A DNA stretch of 13,325 nt from contig NZ_ALPT02000101.1 of assembly GCF_000292245.2 (NCBI RefSeq), positions 1-13,325 on the forward strand, written 5' to 3'. How positions within the stretch are numbered: the stretch's first letter is position 1; the number at the start of each line of letters is the position of its first letter. Positions 5,950-12,724 of this stretch are shown here, piece by piece. The DNA is from Alkalihalobacillus alcalophilus ATCC 27647 = CGMCC 1.3604 (GTDB taxonomy: Bacteria > Bacillota > Bacilli > Bacillales > Bacillaceae_D). The notes beneath the pieces are model-generated. The model did not search any database, was not told the origin of the DNA, and saw only the letters and a program-made list of their open reading frames with translations. Both the position numbers and the translations under genes were made by a program.

Positions 5950-6867
5950 ATGACAAATACGATTCCAGTACATGAAATAATAAAAAGAGCTAAACAAAAT
6001 GGCATTGAATTAAAAGAAGAAACGATTAAGATAAACGAATCTGGTCTAGATTTTCAAGTCGCTTTAGCGGAATCCGTGACAGGCGAAAAGTGGCTACTTC
6101 GGATTCCCCGTCGAGAAGACGTCTTTCCGAAAACAAAATCAGAAAAAATCGCGTTAGATTATATCGCCCGCCATGTTTCTTTTGAGGTCCCAATTTGGGA
6201 AGTTCACACGCCAGAATTGATCGCTTATAAGCAATTATCTGGTGTTCCAGCAGCCACGATCGATATGGAGAAAAAAGCCTATGTTTATGAGTTGGATGAA
6301 AACAATGTCCCTGAAAGTTATCATCAGTCTTTAGCCAATTGTCTAGCTGAGTTGCATAAGTTACCTTTGAGCGAGACGGAACTTCCAAGTGAGATTATCG
6401 TTCAATCACCTGAACAAATTCGAGCAACGATGCAAGAACGAATACAAAAAGTGAAAGAAAAATTCCCTATCAGTACTGAACTTAGGTCTCGTTGGCAAAG
6501 TTGGATTGCCGACGATGAGATGTGGCCAGAGCGAACAGGGATGCTTCATGGCGATGACCATGTTGGGCATATGCTCATTAACGAAGAAGGGGCCATTACA
6601 GGTATGATCGATTGGACTGAGGCACAAGTTGCCGACTTTTCGAAGGACTTTTTACCACATTATATGGTTTTTGGTGAAGATGCTCTTGATAAGCTGCTCC
6701 ATTATTACAAGCAAGCCGGTGGTTACACTTGGCCGAAAATGAAAGAGCATATTATTGAATTGCATTCCACATACCCAATTGATATTGCCGAATTCGCCAT
6801 TAGTTCTGGGTTAGACGAATACAAACAAATGGCACTCGAAGCTCTAGGTGCAGTGGGATCGGAGTAA
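5950..6867 (+). CDS. Macrolide 2'-phosphotransferase (Mph family)
   Basis: A 305-aa cytoplasmic kinase of the aminoglycoside-phosphotransferase fold, which inactivates macrolides by phosphorylating the desosamine 2'-OH using GTP/ATP. The N-lobe has GLDFQVALA and WLLRIPRR, the latter carrying the expected nucleotide-binding basic residues of Mph proteins. The catalytic loop LHGDDHVGH spans 199-207. Asp202 is the catalytic base, and His207 replaces the usual Asn of APH enzymes, a trait of the Mph group. Asp221 in GMIDWTEA binds metal. Length equals that of Mph(K)/Mph(J)/Mph(M) from Bacillus (about 300-306 aa, from memory). AAGAGGTG precedes the ATG. The gene begins 13 bp after the ABC-F stop with no promoter between, so it shares the drug-inducible leader. 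The exact Mph class cannot be named without alignment. Confidence 0.9.
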   Translation: MTNTIPVHEIIKRAKQNGIELKEETIKINESGLDFQVALAESVTGEKWLLRIPRREDVFPKTKSEKIALDYIARHVSFEVPIWEVHTPELIAYKQLSGVPAATIDMEKKAYVYELDENNVPESYHQSLANCLAELHKLPLSETELPSEIIVQSPEQIRATMQERIQKVKEKFPISTELRSRWQSWIADDEMWPERTGMLHGDDHVGHMLINEEGAITGMIDWTEAQVADFSKDFLPHYMVFGEDALDKLLHYYKQAGGYTWPKMKEHIIELHSTYPIDIAEFAISSGLDEYKQMALEALGAVGSE

Positions 6868-6898
6868 ACAGTTAAAAATATAGACCTATCGAAAGGAA

Positions 6899-7216
6899 AG
6901 AGGCTGGGACATAACTAACTGTAGAAAGTAGAAAACGAGTCCAAAAAACATATTTTAGTTGTTTTTCTGTTCTCTATTTCTCCGTTTTGGATTTAGTCAC
7001 TTCATGCTATTACTTACAAGGATGAAAACGAAGATTATCCTGTGCCCTAGCGGACGAAAACATGCGGAGACTCCAGTGGGATCTAGTGGCAGGGTCGAAA
7101 TCCACTAGTGAAACTAGTTAGTTCGACGCCTTGCGATTGACGCGGAGCATGATTTTCGGGAGCGGTGAGTAGAACGCCATTCATCACCATCCACTACGTT
7201 TCCAATAAATAGAACG
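6899..7216. repeat. Bacillaceae-type intergenic repeat element
   Basis: This 320-bp non-coding stretch begins with GAGGCTGGGACATAAC, a motif I recognise as recurring between genes in many Bacillaceae. It continues with a segment resembling a widespread Bacillus intergenic repeat (AGCGGACGAAAACATGCGG, then GGAGACTCC and GACGCGGAGCATGATTTTCG). It is rich in internal pairing, for example CTAGTGG (7084-7090) with a downstream CCACTAG, GGGTCGAA with TTCGACGCC, and TCCAAAA with TTTTGGA. No ORF is present. A non-autonomous mobile or structured-RNA element is plausible. Identity is by recall, without a search. Confidence 0.5.
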
Positions 7217-7259
7217 AAAGCCGGTAACATTTTACATGAGTAAAATGTTACCGGCTTTT
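7217..7259. terminator. Strong bidirectional terminator
   Basis: AAAGCCGGTAACATTTTAC (7217-7235) and its perfect complement (7240-7258) form a 19-bp stem with an ATGA loop. On the + strand it is followed by TTTT, and on the - strand by TTT after the GC-rich base. It lies between the convergent mph and CDF transporter genes and can end both transcripts. Confidence 0.82.
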
Positions 7260-7349
7260 CATATCAGAGAAGGGTGCATACGCTTTTTTCCATTCTTTAG
7301 AGATTAGTTCACTAGGTGGAATGTATCGTCCCTTATTACAGTATATAAA
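7248..7349 (-). pseudogene. Possible 3' remnant of a lost gene
   Basis: On the minus strand an open frame of 33 codons follows an in-frame TAG. It contains GRYIPPSELISKEWKKAYAP and FSDMKSR and stops inside the terminator hairpin. The composition, with charged and aromatic residues well mixed, looks like the C-terminus of a soluble protein. A neighbouring frame just upstream (RREISGGMISLY) also reads like protein, which suggests a frameshifted relic. No start or ribosome binding site is visible. I do not recognise the family. Confidence 0.3.
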
Positions 7350-7455
7350 CTAATCATGCCGCCGGAGATTTCTCTCCTTAACTTGTATGATCGTGCTCTT
7401 TAGGAAAAATCTGAACCTAGAAAGCCTCCTACCTTTTATCGTCTTTATCATCCTT

Positions 7456-8364
7456 TTATATACTTGGATGTTCGTATTCTCTTAAGTCTTCTTTTTCAAT
7501 TTGAATCGTACTATGTTCAATATGGAGCTTATCTCTAATATAATGATTCGCTTGCAACAAAATTTCATGATGTTCTTCTGAGTACGAGGGATCAATAACA
7601 AGATGTGCTGTCAAACTATTAATGCCGGATGTAATCGTCCAAATATGCAAATCATGTACATTTATGACCCCTTCAATTTCCATAAAGGCATTCTCTACCT
7701 CTTCAACATTGATACTAGCAGGAGTGCCCTCTAAAAGTACGTGCACAGTATCCTTTAATAAGCGAAAGCCTGAAGAAGCAATCATTAAAGCAATGATTAT
7801 ACTTAAAATAGGGTCCGCCATATACCAACCAGTGAAATAAATAATAATCCCAGCAATTATTGCAGCGACAGATCCTAATGTATCACTAAGGACATGCAAG
7901 TAAGCACCACGCATATTAAGATTATCCTTCACATCTCCTCGCATGAGAGCAAACATAGCTCCAATATTAGCTAAAAGACCGATGAAAGCTATTAGCATCA
8001 TAGCTCCACCCATGACTTCTTGAGGTGACATTAGTCTACCAATCGCTTCACGAATCACAAATGCAGCAATAACTAACAATGCCACACTATTAAACAAAGA
8101 AGATAACACTTCATAGCGATGATTACCGAAAGTACGTTTATGAGTGGCCGCTTTTGCAGCTAAAATAATTGCTATTAAACTGATGAATAAGTTAGAAAAA
8201 TCATTAAACATATGAACCGCATCAGCTAAAAGAGCTAAGCTTCCTGTCCAAAGTCCCCCGAGAAATTGAATAAACATCCAACTTCCAATAATGATCATTG
8301 CGATAACTAAATTTTTCTTATTTGCCTGACCTGTCGCATGATGATGACCGTGATGATGAGCCAT
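7456..8364 (-). CDS. czcD: CzcD-type zinc/cobalt efflux protein (CDF family)
   Basis: A 302-aa cation diffusion facilitator, an inner-membrane antiporter exporting Zn2+ (often Co2+/Cd2+) in exchange for protons or K+. A His-rich N-terminus (HHHGHHH, 3-9) precedes six transmembrane helices (about 20-215). The transport site is formed by His51 and Asp55 in TM2 and His157 and Asp161 in TM5, the HxxxD/HxxxD set typical of zinc-selective members. The cytoplasmic C-terminal domain (about 215-302) has the VHDLHIWT motif and further His residues. AAGGAGTGG lies 7 nt before the ATG. It is transcribed in the same direction as the ArsR repressor gene upstream, with a palindromic operator between, as for CzrA-controlled czcD in B. 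subtilis. Metal preference is inferred. Confidence 0.93.
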   Translation of the reverse strand: MAHHHGHHHATGQANKKNLVIAMIIIGSWMFIQFLGGLWTGSLALLADAVHMFNDFSNLFISLIAIILAAKAATHKRTFGNHRYEVLSSLFNSVALLVIAAFVIREAIGRLMSPQEVMGGAMMLIAFIGLLANIGAMFALMRGDVKDNLNMRGAYLHVLSDTLGSVAAIIAGIIIYFTGWYMADPILSIIIALMIASSGFRLLKDTVHVLLEGTPASINVEEVENAFMEIEGVINVHDLHIWTITSGINSLTAHLVIDPSYSEEHHEILLQANHYIRDKLHIEHSTIQIEKEDLREYEHPSI

Positions 8365-8380
8365 TTTACCACTCCTTCAC

Positions 8381-8422
8381 TTATTATCAATATATGAACA
8401 CATATTCATATATTGATAATAA
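8381..8422. promoter_or_regulatory. CzrA-type operator and czcD promoter
   Basis: TTATTATCAATATATGAA (8381-8398) is the perfect reverse complement of 8405-8422, separated by CACATA. The centre, TATATGAA followed by TTCATATA after six bases, matches the known form of CzrA/SmtB operators. On the minus strand TG-T-TATTAT (8416-8424) is an extended -10 within the right arm, so bound repressor would block czcD transcription. The left arm ends 17 bp before the czcD start. Confidence 0.78.
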
Positions 8423-8477
8423 CATACTTCCCTCTAGAAATATAGTCTTAAAAATCAACTAGAGCTCTAAAACATTC

Positions 8478-8783
8478 CTAATCATGAATGGAGTGTTGAA
8501 TCGTTTTCTCAAGAATTTCCAATACATGTTCATCTTCCGGAGAATAAAACATAGATGTACCTACTCTACGTGATTTAACAAGTCGTAAATTTTTCAGAAA
8601 ACGTAATTGATGGGAAACGGTTGATTGTCCCAAGGCCAACTGTTCCACAATCTCCCCTACCGAACATTCCTTTGCCGCTAAAAGATGTAAAATTCTTATC
8701 CGTGTCGGATCACCAAGAGCCTTAAAAGTTTGGGATACGATAAACAACGTTTCTTTATCAAGATCAGCATAATGATTTGTCAT
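8478..8783 (-). CDS. czrA: Zinc-responsive ArsR-family repressor, CzrA-like
   Basis: A 101-aa winged-helix dimeric repressor that releases DNA when Zn2+ (or Co2+) binds. Starting from the ATG at 8783, the four alpha-5 metal ligands fall at Asp84, His86, His97 and His100, the same numbers as in Staphylococcus aureus CzrA. The DNA-recognition helix reads SQ-type (LALGQSTVSHQLRFLK, 49-64). The alpha-3 Cys motif of arsenic/cadmium sensors is absent, with only a single Cys40. A TTG 18 bp upstream (8801) could extend the frame but overlaps the ribosome binding site AAGGAG (8793-8798), so 8783 is preferred. The gene lies directly upstream of czcD on the same strand, with the operator in the 114-bp gap. 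Confidence 0.93.
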   Translation of the reverse strand: MTNHYADLDKETLFIVSQTFKALGDPTRIRILHLLAAKECSVGEIVEQLALGQSTVSHQLRFLKNLRLVKSRRVGTSMFYSPEDEHVLEILEKTIQHSIHD

Positions 8784-8806
8784 AACGTGGCACTCCTTCA
8801 AGTGTG

Positions 8807-8829
8807 ATTATATGTACATATTAACATAT
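8807..8829 (-). promoter_or_regulatory. Candidate czrA promoter and second repressor site
   Basis: TATAAT on the minus strand (8807-8812) is a perfect -10, placing the start near 8800 just before the ribosome binding site. No clear -35 is seen. ATATGT (8810-8815) and ACATAT (8824-8829) make an imperfect dyad overlapping it. This could be an autoregulatory operator but is far weaker than the czcD site. Confidence 0.35.
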
Positions 8830-8864
8830 TTTATAAATGAGAATAAATACCTTTACGCCTATCA

Positions 8865-8913
8865 ATAAAACAAACAAGCATCCCCATAAGTCTAGACGAT
8901 CAGGATGCTTGTT
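8865..8913 (-). terminator. dgkB terminator
   Basis: AACAAGCATCC (8873-8883) and GGATGCTTGTT (8903-8913) form an 11-bp perfect stem with a 19-nt loop. Read on the minus strand it begins 5 nt after the dgkB stop and is followed by TGTTTTATTG, an interrupted U tract. It insulates dgkB from czrA downstream. Confidence 0.72.
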
Positions 8914-8918
8914 CTAGT

Positions 8919-9824
8919 TTAATGCTTATTTTTCCGTTCCTTTGGTGTGAGCATTTGAAAGTGCTGATACAGGTTGACGAATTCAGCAGGTAACTTCCCG
9001 CCATGTTCCCCATCTAAATTCAATTTCATATCCTCATCTTCAACAAAAACCTTGATACGGTTTGCCTGTACATATAGCACTTTTGAATGGTTGAGATGTT
9101 CTCCTCTTAACGCCAATCCCGCCAAAGTTAAAAATTCTGGAAAGCTTGTTTTTTTAACAATAATAAAGTCAAACATTCCGTCTTGTAGAGATGCATCTGG
9201 AGCCAGCTTCTCAAAGCCTCCAACCGAGTTCGTATTAGAAACAAGAAACATCATGATATCGCCTTCAAAAAGCTTACCATCATACTCAATTCGAACAAAT
9301 GTTGGTTTGATTTGCGGCAGCATTTCCAACCCTTTTATATAATAAGCCAATTGTCCAACCATTGTTTTCATCTTACTTGGAACTTCATAGGTTAATTCCG
9401 TCAAAGCTCCTGCTGCGGCAATATTAATAAAATATTTATCATTCACTTTCCCAATATCAATTGGTTCAATATGATCGCCGCATAATACGTCACATGCCTT
9501 TTCAATATCTTTTGGAATACCTAAAGCCCTTGCAAAATCATTTGTTGTTCCAGCAGGGATTAAGCCGATCATCGGCCTTTCCTTTAAATGAGCCAAACCA
9601 TTGATTACTTCAAAAATGGTACCGTCACCGCCAGCTGCGATCACAAGGTCATATCCATTTTTTGCTGCTTTCTCTGCTGCTCGTTTCGCACAGCCTTCTC
9701 CTGTTGTCGCATGCGCCGATGTTTCATAGCCCGCAGTTTCTAAACGCTCTAAGACATAGGCTAAACTTTTTCGGATTTGTTCACGACCTGAAGTTGGATT
9801 ATAGATCAGACGTGCTCGTTTCAT
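8919..9824 (-). CDS. dgkB: Diacylglycerol kinase DgkB
   Basis: A 301-aa soluble lipid kinase that phosphorylates diacylglycerol to phosphatidic acid, recycling the diacylglycerol released by lipoteichoic acid synthesis. The start MKRARLIYNPTSG at 9824 matches the family N-terminus and follows AGGGGGA. Upstream in-frame codons to 9887 are spurious. Visible features are the nucleotide motif GGDGT (65-69), GTTNDFARALG (92-102), the VPSKMKTMVGQLAYY region, and LNLDGE with Asp271, the catalytic base number known for S. aureus DgkB. In B. subtilis dgkB neighbours rlmCD; here they are about 6 kb apart, separated by resistance and efflux genes. No clear promoter was found upstream. Confidence 0.93.
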   Translation of the reverse strand: MKRARLIYNPTSGREQIRKSLAYVLERLETAGYETSAHATTGEGCAKRAAEKAAKNGYDLVIAAGGDGTIFEVINGLAHLKERPMIGLIPAGTTNDFARALGIPKDIEKACDVLCGDHIEPIDIGKVNDKYFINIAAAGALTELTYEVPSKMKTMVGQLAYYIKGLEMLPQIKPTFVRIEYDGKLFEGDIMMFLVSNTNSVGGFEKLAPDASLQDGMFDFIIVKKTSFPEFLTLAGLALRGEHLNHSKVLYVQANRIKVFVEDEDMKLNLDGEHGGKLPAEFVNLYQHFQMLTPKERKNKH

Positions 9825-9895
9825 AAATATCCCCCTATTTTCTCTTAACAGTACAAGTCTAAATGTGTTGTCATTGTATGAGTCCATTCATCATT

Positions 9896-10103
9896 TTATG
9901 CTTTTAACACATCGTCATTTTCCCACGCTTCGAAGACCTGACCAGGAGCCAAGTTTCTTTGTTCCACATATTGTAATAAGTTCACTAAAGACTATTTTAC
10001 ATCAAAATGGAGCCAAACAACAAATTTCACACAATAGATTCGATAATTTGTCATGATTGTTGATTGTGCCAAGTCCAGCATCCTTAGCTATTACAGTACT
10101 CAT
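9896..10103 (-). pseudogene. Decayed small gene
   Basis: Two minus-strand frames read like parts of one lost protein. An ATG at 10103 opens MSTVIAKDAGLGTINNHDKL and runs 33 codons to a TGA at 10002-10004. In another frame (ATG at 10054) an amber TAG at 9992-9994 is followed by 31 open codons ending in TAA at 9896-9898, including QYVEQRNLAPGQVFEAWEND. Joined by a single frameshift they would give a protein of about 70 aa. Neither ATG has a ribosome binding site. I do not recognise the family. A forward-strand frame covers the same region but has no ribosome binding site and looks like its shadow. Confidence 0.35.
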
Positions 10104-10181
10104 AATAGGTCTGGGGAAATTGTAAGAATACAGCTCAAAGTCAAAGAGTGCTCAAACAAATTACAGGAAAATAAAGGGGAT

Positions 10182-10203
10182 AAAAAAGCCAATTTTTATG
10201 GCT
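10182..10203 (-). terminator. Terminator of the ECF sigma operon
   Basis: On the minus strand AGCCA (10203-10199) pairs with TGGCT (10191-10187) around an A+T loop, followed by TTTTTT. The stem is short (5 bp, GC-rich). The hairpin overlaps the stop codon of the LiaF-like gene, placing it at the operon end. Confidence 0.55.
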
Positions 10204-11065
10204 GGGTATAGACCATAATCGAGTTGCCCGCGATGAAGCTGATCCGGTTTTTGCCGTCTCCAATTTTGTAAGTTGTTTCTTCCAAGTGAGCGTTGTCGAC
10301 CAAAAGCTGCTCGCCCTCTAAAAGCACGTCACTTTGTTCACTCACATATGTCTCAATAAGTCCTTCATACTGAATCACCCAATCCGCAGATAAATCACTT
10401 GGATACAATTTGATTTTTCCGTTATAATTTTGACCGCGTACTTCTAATTCCAATTCATTTGGAATTAAAAGTGTCGGCCGTACTTCTGGTTGATAATTGT
10501 ATAAACCTTTCACAGTCGGTAACGCCTTTAACGATATGTAAAGCGTGCCTCCTTTAATATGTGTTTGTAAATAATCCTCGATTTTTGTAACGACCATTTC
10601 TTCATTAATGGTCTGATAAGTTCCGAACACTTCTACAGCATCATGCTCTGATGCTTCAATATTTAAATCCTGGCCATCGGCTTCAACAACGACTCGCTCG
10701 TACCTCCCTGCCACTTCCTCAGAGTATGAAGGTAAATTTTGAGTTGTTTCTGTTTTATGACCGATCGAATAACGGAATTCCTCCATTAGACCTGACACCG
10801 ATAAAAACATAAAGCTCAACGCAATCGTTCCGATGATTCCAACGAAGAAAATACTGAGGAAATCATATTTAATCCGTGCATCCTCATCATCTCTTTTTTT
10901 CAAATAGACGAGCATTTCCGTCCCGACAATGATCAGTAAAAACGGCCACCATGACATAAATAAGTCATACATACTTACATTTAGCCAGTTTGATGCTACT
11001 AAAACGACTCCAAGTAATATTAAGGTAATGCCCATTGAAAATGAGCCAACTCTCCAAGTTTTCAA
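10196..11065 (-). CDS. LiaF-like envelope protein
   Basis: A 289-aa membrane protein. Three N-terminal transmembrane helices (about 10-27, 33-53, 68-92) carry the LiaI/LiaF-type pattern (GITLILLGVVLVASN, then FMSWWPFLLIIVGTEML). The remaining 190 residues are rich in alternating hydrophobic beta strands, like the putative-adhesin/DUF4097-type or LiaF C-terminal domains, and probably lie outside the membrane. The start overlaps the preceding stop as ATGA, so translation is coupled. As the fourth gene of an ECF sigma operon it may help sense or answer envelope stress. Function is inferred from context; no enzyme motif is present. Confidence 0.75.
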   Translation of the reverse strand: MKTWRVGSFSMGITLILLGVVLVASNWLNVSMYDLFMSWWPFLLIIVGTEMLVYLKKRDDEDARIKYDFLSIFFVGIIGTIALSFMFLSVSGLMEEFRYSIGHKTETTQNLPSYSEEVAGRYERVVVEADGQDLNIEASEHDAVEVFGTYQTINEEMVVTKIEDYLQTHIKGGTLYISLKALPTVKGLYNYQPEVRPTLLIPNELELEVRGQNYNGKIKLYPSDLSADWVIQYEGLIETYVSEQSDVLLEGEQLLVDNAHLEETTYKIGDGKNRISFIAGNSIMVYTQP

Positions 11066-12147
11066 ATCTCAGACTCCCCTTCTCTATCCTTTTTCTCTTG
11101 TTTTTTTGAACCAGAAAGCAAATATACTCCTGCTGCAATTAATAATGTGCAGACGATAAATGTTTGGAAATAATTATAAAACCAAAACCGTAAATCCATT
11201 CCAAAATGTTGTTCAAATGTTGGAGCTAATGCATGAATTAGTACTTGATCAAATAAATAATAACCACCAAGTAAAATCGCTCCAATCCCAATCCACTTTT
11301 GGTAATTCTGAAAGGCTGTAAAAATCGGGACATCCTTTAAATTTTCATCGTATTGAGCCACCTTTTGTAAGGCATCAAAAAAGCTATAAAACCAAATAAT
11401 TGGAATTAAGAAAAGAAACATCGTCAAACGTAATAAATCCATTAAAAATAAGCCGATTAAAAACAGGGCCATGAGCTGTAATCCACGTCGTTGCAGGCCT
11501 AAATATAAATGACCAGCCCCTGGGAAAATCGCAAATAGCATCGCAATTGGTTTACTTTTGCGCCCAATTCGGTTCGCTTCTATATCCTCTAAAATCGAGC
11601 GGTCCACAAGTTCTTCGCCTTTGCCCTTTTTATTCACAAATTGAATGACATCAAATAGGTTAAAAATCCAAATAATTGGCAGCAATCCTAAGAAGACAAT
11701 AAACACACCTTGTCCGGTAAGAACCGTTGTAAAAATAACCATTGTGATTAAACCAAAGAAGGCAACCATTAACGTTAATCCGCGGTTCATTAAACCAAGC
11801 TGCATATGGCCAAGTCCGGGAATGAGTGACATAAACGTAATAAACAGTCGTTCACTATCATCTGTTTTTTGTTGGACCTCCCCTTCTGTTGGTTCATAAC
11901 TTTGATTCCTTAGTACATTAATAACAGAATGAATAAATTGAACGAACCATACACACATCGCTAAAAAGAAAGCAATTAGGGCTTCTCCTGCAATATAGCC
12001 AAGATCAAAAACCATTATTATCCCAAATGAAAAAAGAATCGTAAACGGCATTACATATATTAACGCCATAATAGGTCTTCTTAAGTAAAAGAAGCTCCCA
12101 CCTGGGATAAAGGCTAAAAAGAATGCTACTAAATTATTTCTATTCAT
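11062..12147 (-). CDS. Multi-pass membrane protein with three TM2-like repeats
   Basis: A 361-aa integral membrane protein built from internal repeats. The motif P-G-x-G-x-x-x-L-G-x-x-x-R-G, as in TM2-domain proteins, occurs as PGGSFFYLRRP (15-25), PGLGHMQLGLMNRG (110-123) and PGAGHLYLGLQRRG (209-222). The second and third are each followed by a long hydrophobic stretch and a shared closing motif (LPIIWIFNLFDVIQ near 156-169 and IPIIWFYSFFDALQ about 95 residues later). A further helix pair near the C-terminus ends in a Lys/Glu-rich tail. The start overlaps the anti-sigma gene by 8 nt. Role unknown; co-transcription with a sigma/anti-sigma pair suggests signal input or a regulated envelope function. 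Confidence 0.78.
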   Translation of the reverse strand: MNRNNLVAFFLAFIPGGSFFYLRRPIMALIYVMPFTILFSFGIIMVFDLGYIAGEALIAFFLAMCVWFVQFIHSVINVLRNQSYEPTEGEVQQKTDDSERLFITFMSLIPGLGHMQLGLMNRGLTLMVAFFGLITMVIFTTVLTGQGVFIVFLGLLPIIWIFNLFDVIQFVNKKGKGEELVDRSILEDIEANRIGRKSKPIAMLFAIFPGAGHLYLGLQRRGLQLMALFLIGLFLMDLLRLTMFLFLIPIIWFYSFFDALQKVAQYDENLKDVPIFTAFQNYQKWIGIGAILLGGYYLFDQVLIHALAPTFEQHFGMDLRFWFYNYFQTFIVCTLLIAAGVYLLSGSKKQEKKDREGESEI

Positions 12148-12724
12148 GATGACCGCCCCTTTCTGCGTTTGTCATTTTATCAAATACTAACGTAATTTTA
12201 TCTAATACACGCTCCGAAACTGGTAGAGGTGTCTCTTCATCGCTACGTGGTGATTCCTCTTCATGTATACTCTCAAGATGGTCAGAACCAAAGGCAATTT
12301 CTTCAAATATACCGGAAGTCATTAAGATAAAAGTGAGCGAGGCTGCTAACACATAATGAAGGAGAGTTTGTTTCTTTTTCGGCTTCGCTTTTGATGGTTT
12401 TCTATGAATTGGTTGATTCTCTCCATTTGCCACTTCCGGTAATTCAAGCAGCTCATTCATTTGGCTACGACTCTCTACTCTGATATCTTTCATATGCAGC
12501 CGTTGCTCTGCTTTTGCTAGTGGCTCGACTTTTTCCATCACAACATCAACAAATACGGCTGGCTCACTTGTCGCAACGTCAATCTTTTCTAATGCCACCA
12601 TATAAACACCCAAGCATTCGTCACACGTATAGAGATGCTCCTCCATCGTTTCTTCCATTGCTATTGTTACCTCACCATTTATATACAGAATCCAATCTTC
12701 TTCTGTAAATCGATTATGACTCAT
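12140..12724 (-). CDS. Zinc-finger anti-sigma factor
   Basis: A 194-aa single-pass membrane protein that should hold the upstream ECF sigma factor inactive. The N-terminal cytoplasmic ZAS domain has His30, Cys34 and Cys37 (HLYTCDEC, the HxxxCxxC signature). A Lys/Pro-rich stretch (108-118) precedes one transmembrane helix (about 121-140) and an acidic external tail of about 50 residues. Activation in this class usually follows proteolysis near the membrane (RsiW type). The gene overlaps the sigma gene as ATGA and the next gene by 8 nt, so all are translationally coupled. The inducing signal cannot be read from the sequence. Confidence 0.87.
   Translation of the reverse strand: MSHNRFTEEDWILYINGEVTIAMEETMEEHLYTCDECLGVYMVALEKIDVATSEPAVFVDVVMEKVEPLAKAEQRLHMKDIRVESRSQMNELLELPEVANGENQPIHRKPSKAKPKKKQTLLHYVLAASLTFILMTSGIFEEIAFGSDHLESIHEEESPRSDEETPLPVSERVLDKITLVFDKMTNAERGGHHE

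Noticed and set aside
5950..6867. Aminoglycoside phosphotransferase
   Set aside because: His207 in place of the usual Asn, the GMIDWTEA motif and the macrolide-type leader all point to the Mph group.
7217..7259. Attenuator or riboswitch
   Set aside because: It lies between convergent genes with no downstream gene on either strand to control; an ordinary bidirectional terminator explains it.
8784..8801. Upstream TTG start for the CzrA-like repressor
   Set aside because: It overlaps the AAGGAG ribosome binding site. The ATG at 8783 also gives metal-ligand numbering identical to known CzrA.
9825..9887. 21-codon N-terminal extension of DgkB
   Set aside because: The family starts at MKRARLIYNPTSG, and a good ribosome binding site precedes 9824; the extension is not family-like.
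9865..10056. 63-codon forward frame upstream of dgkB
   Set aside because: No ribosome binding site and a His/Pro-rich composition. The opposite strand reads more like a decayed protein.
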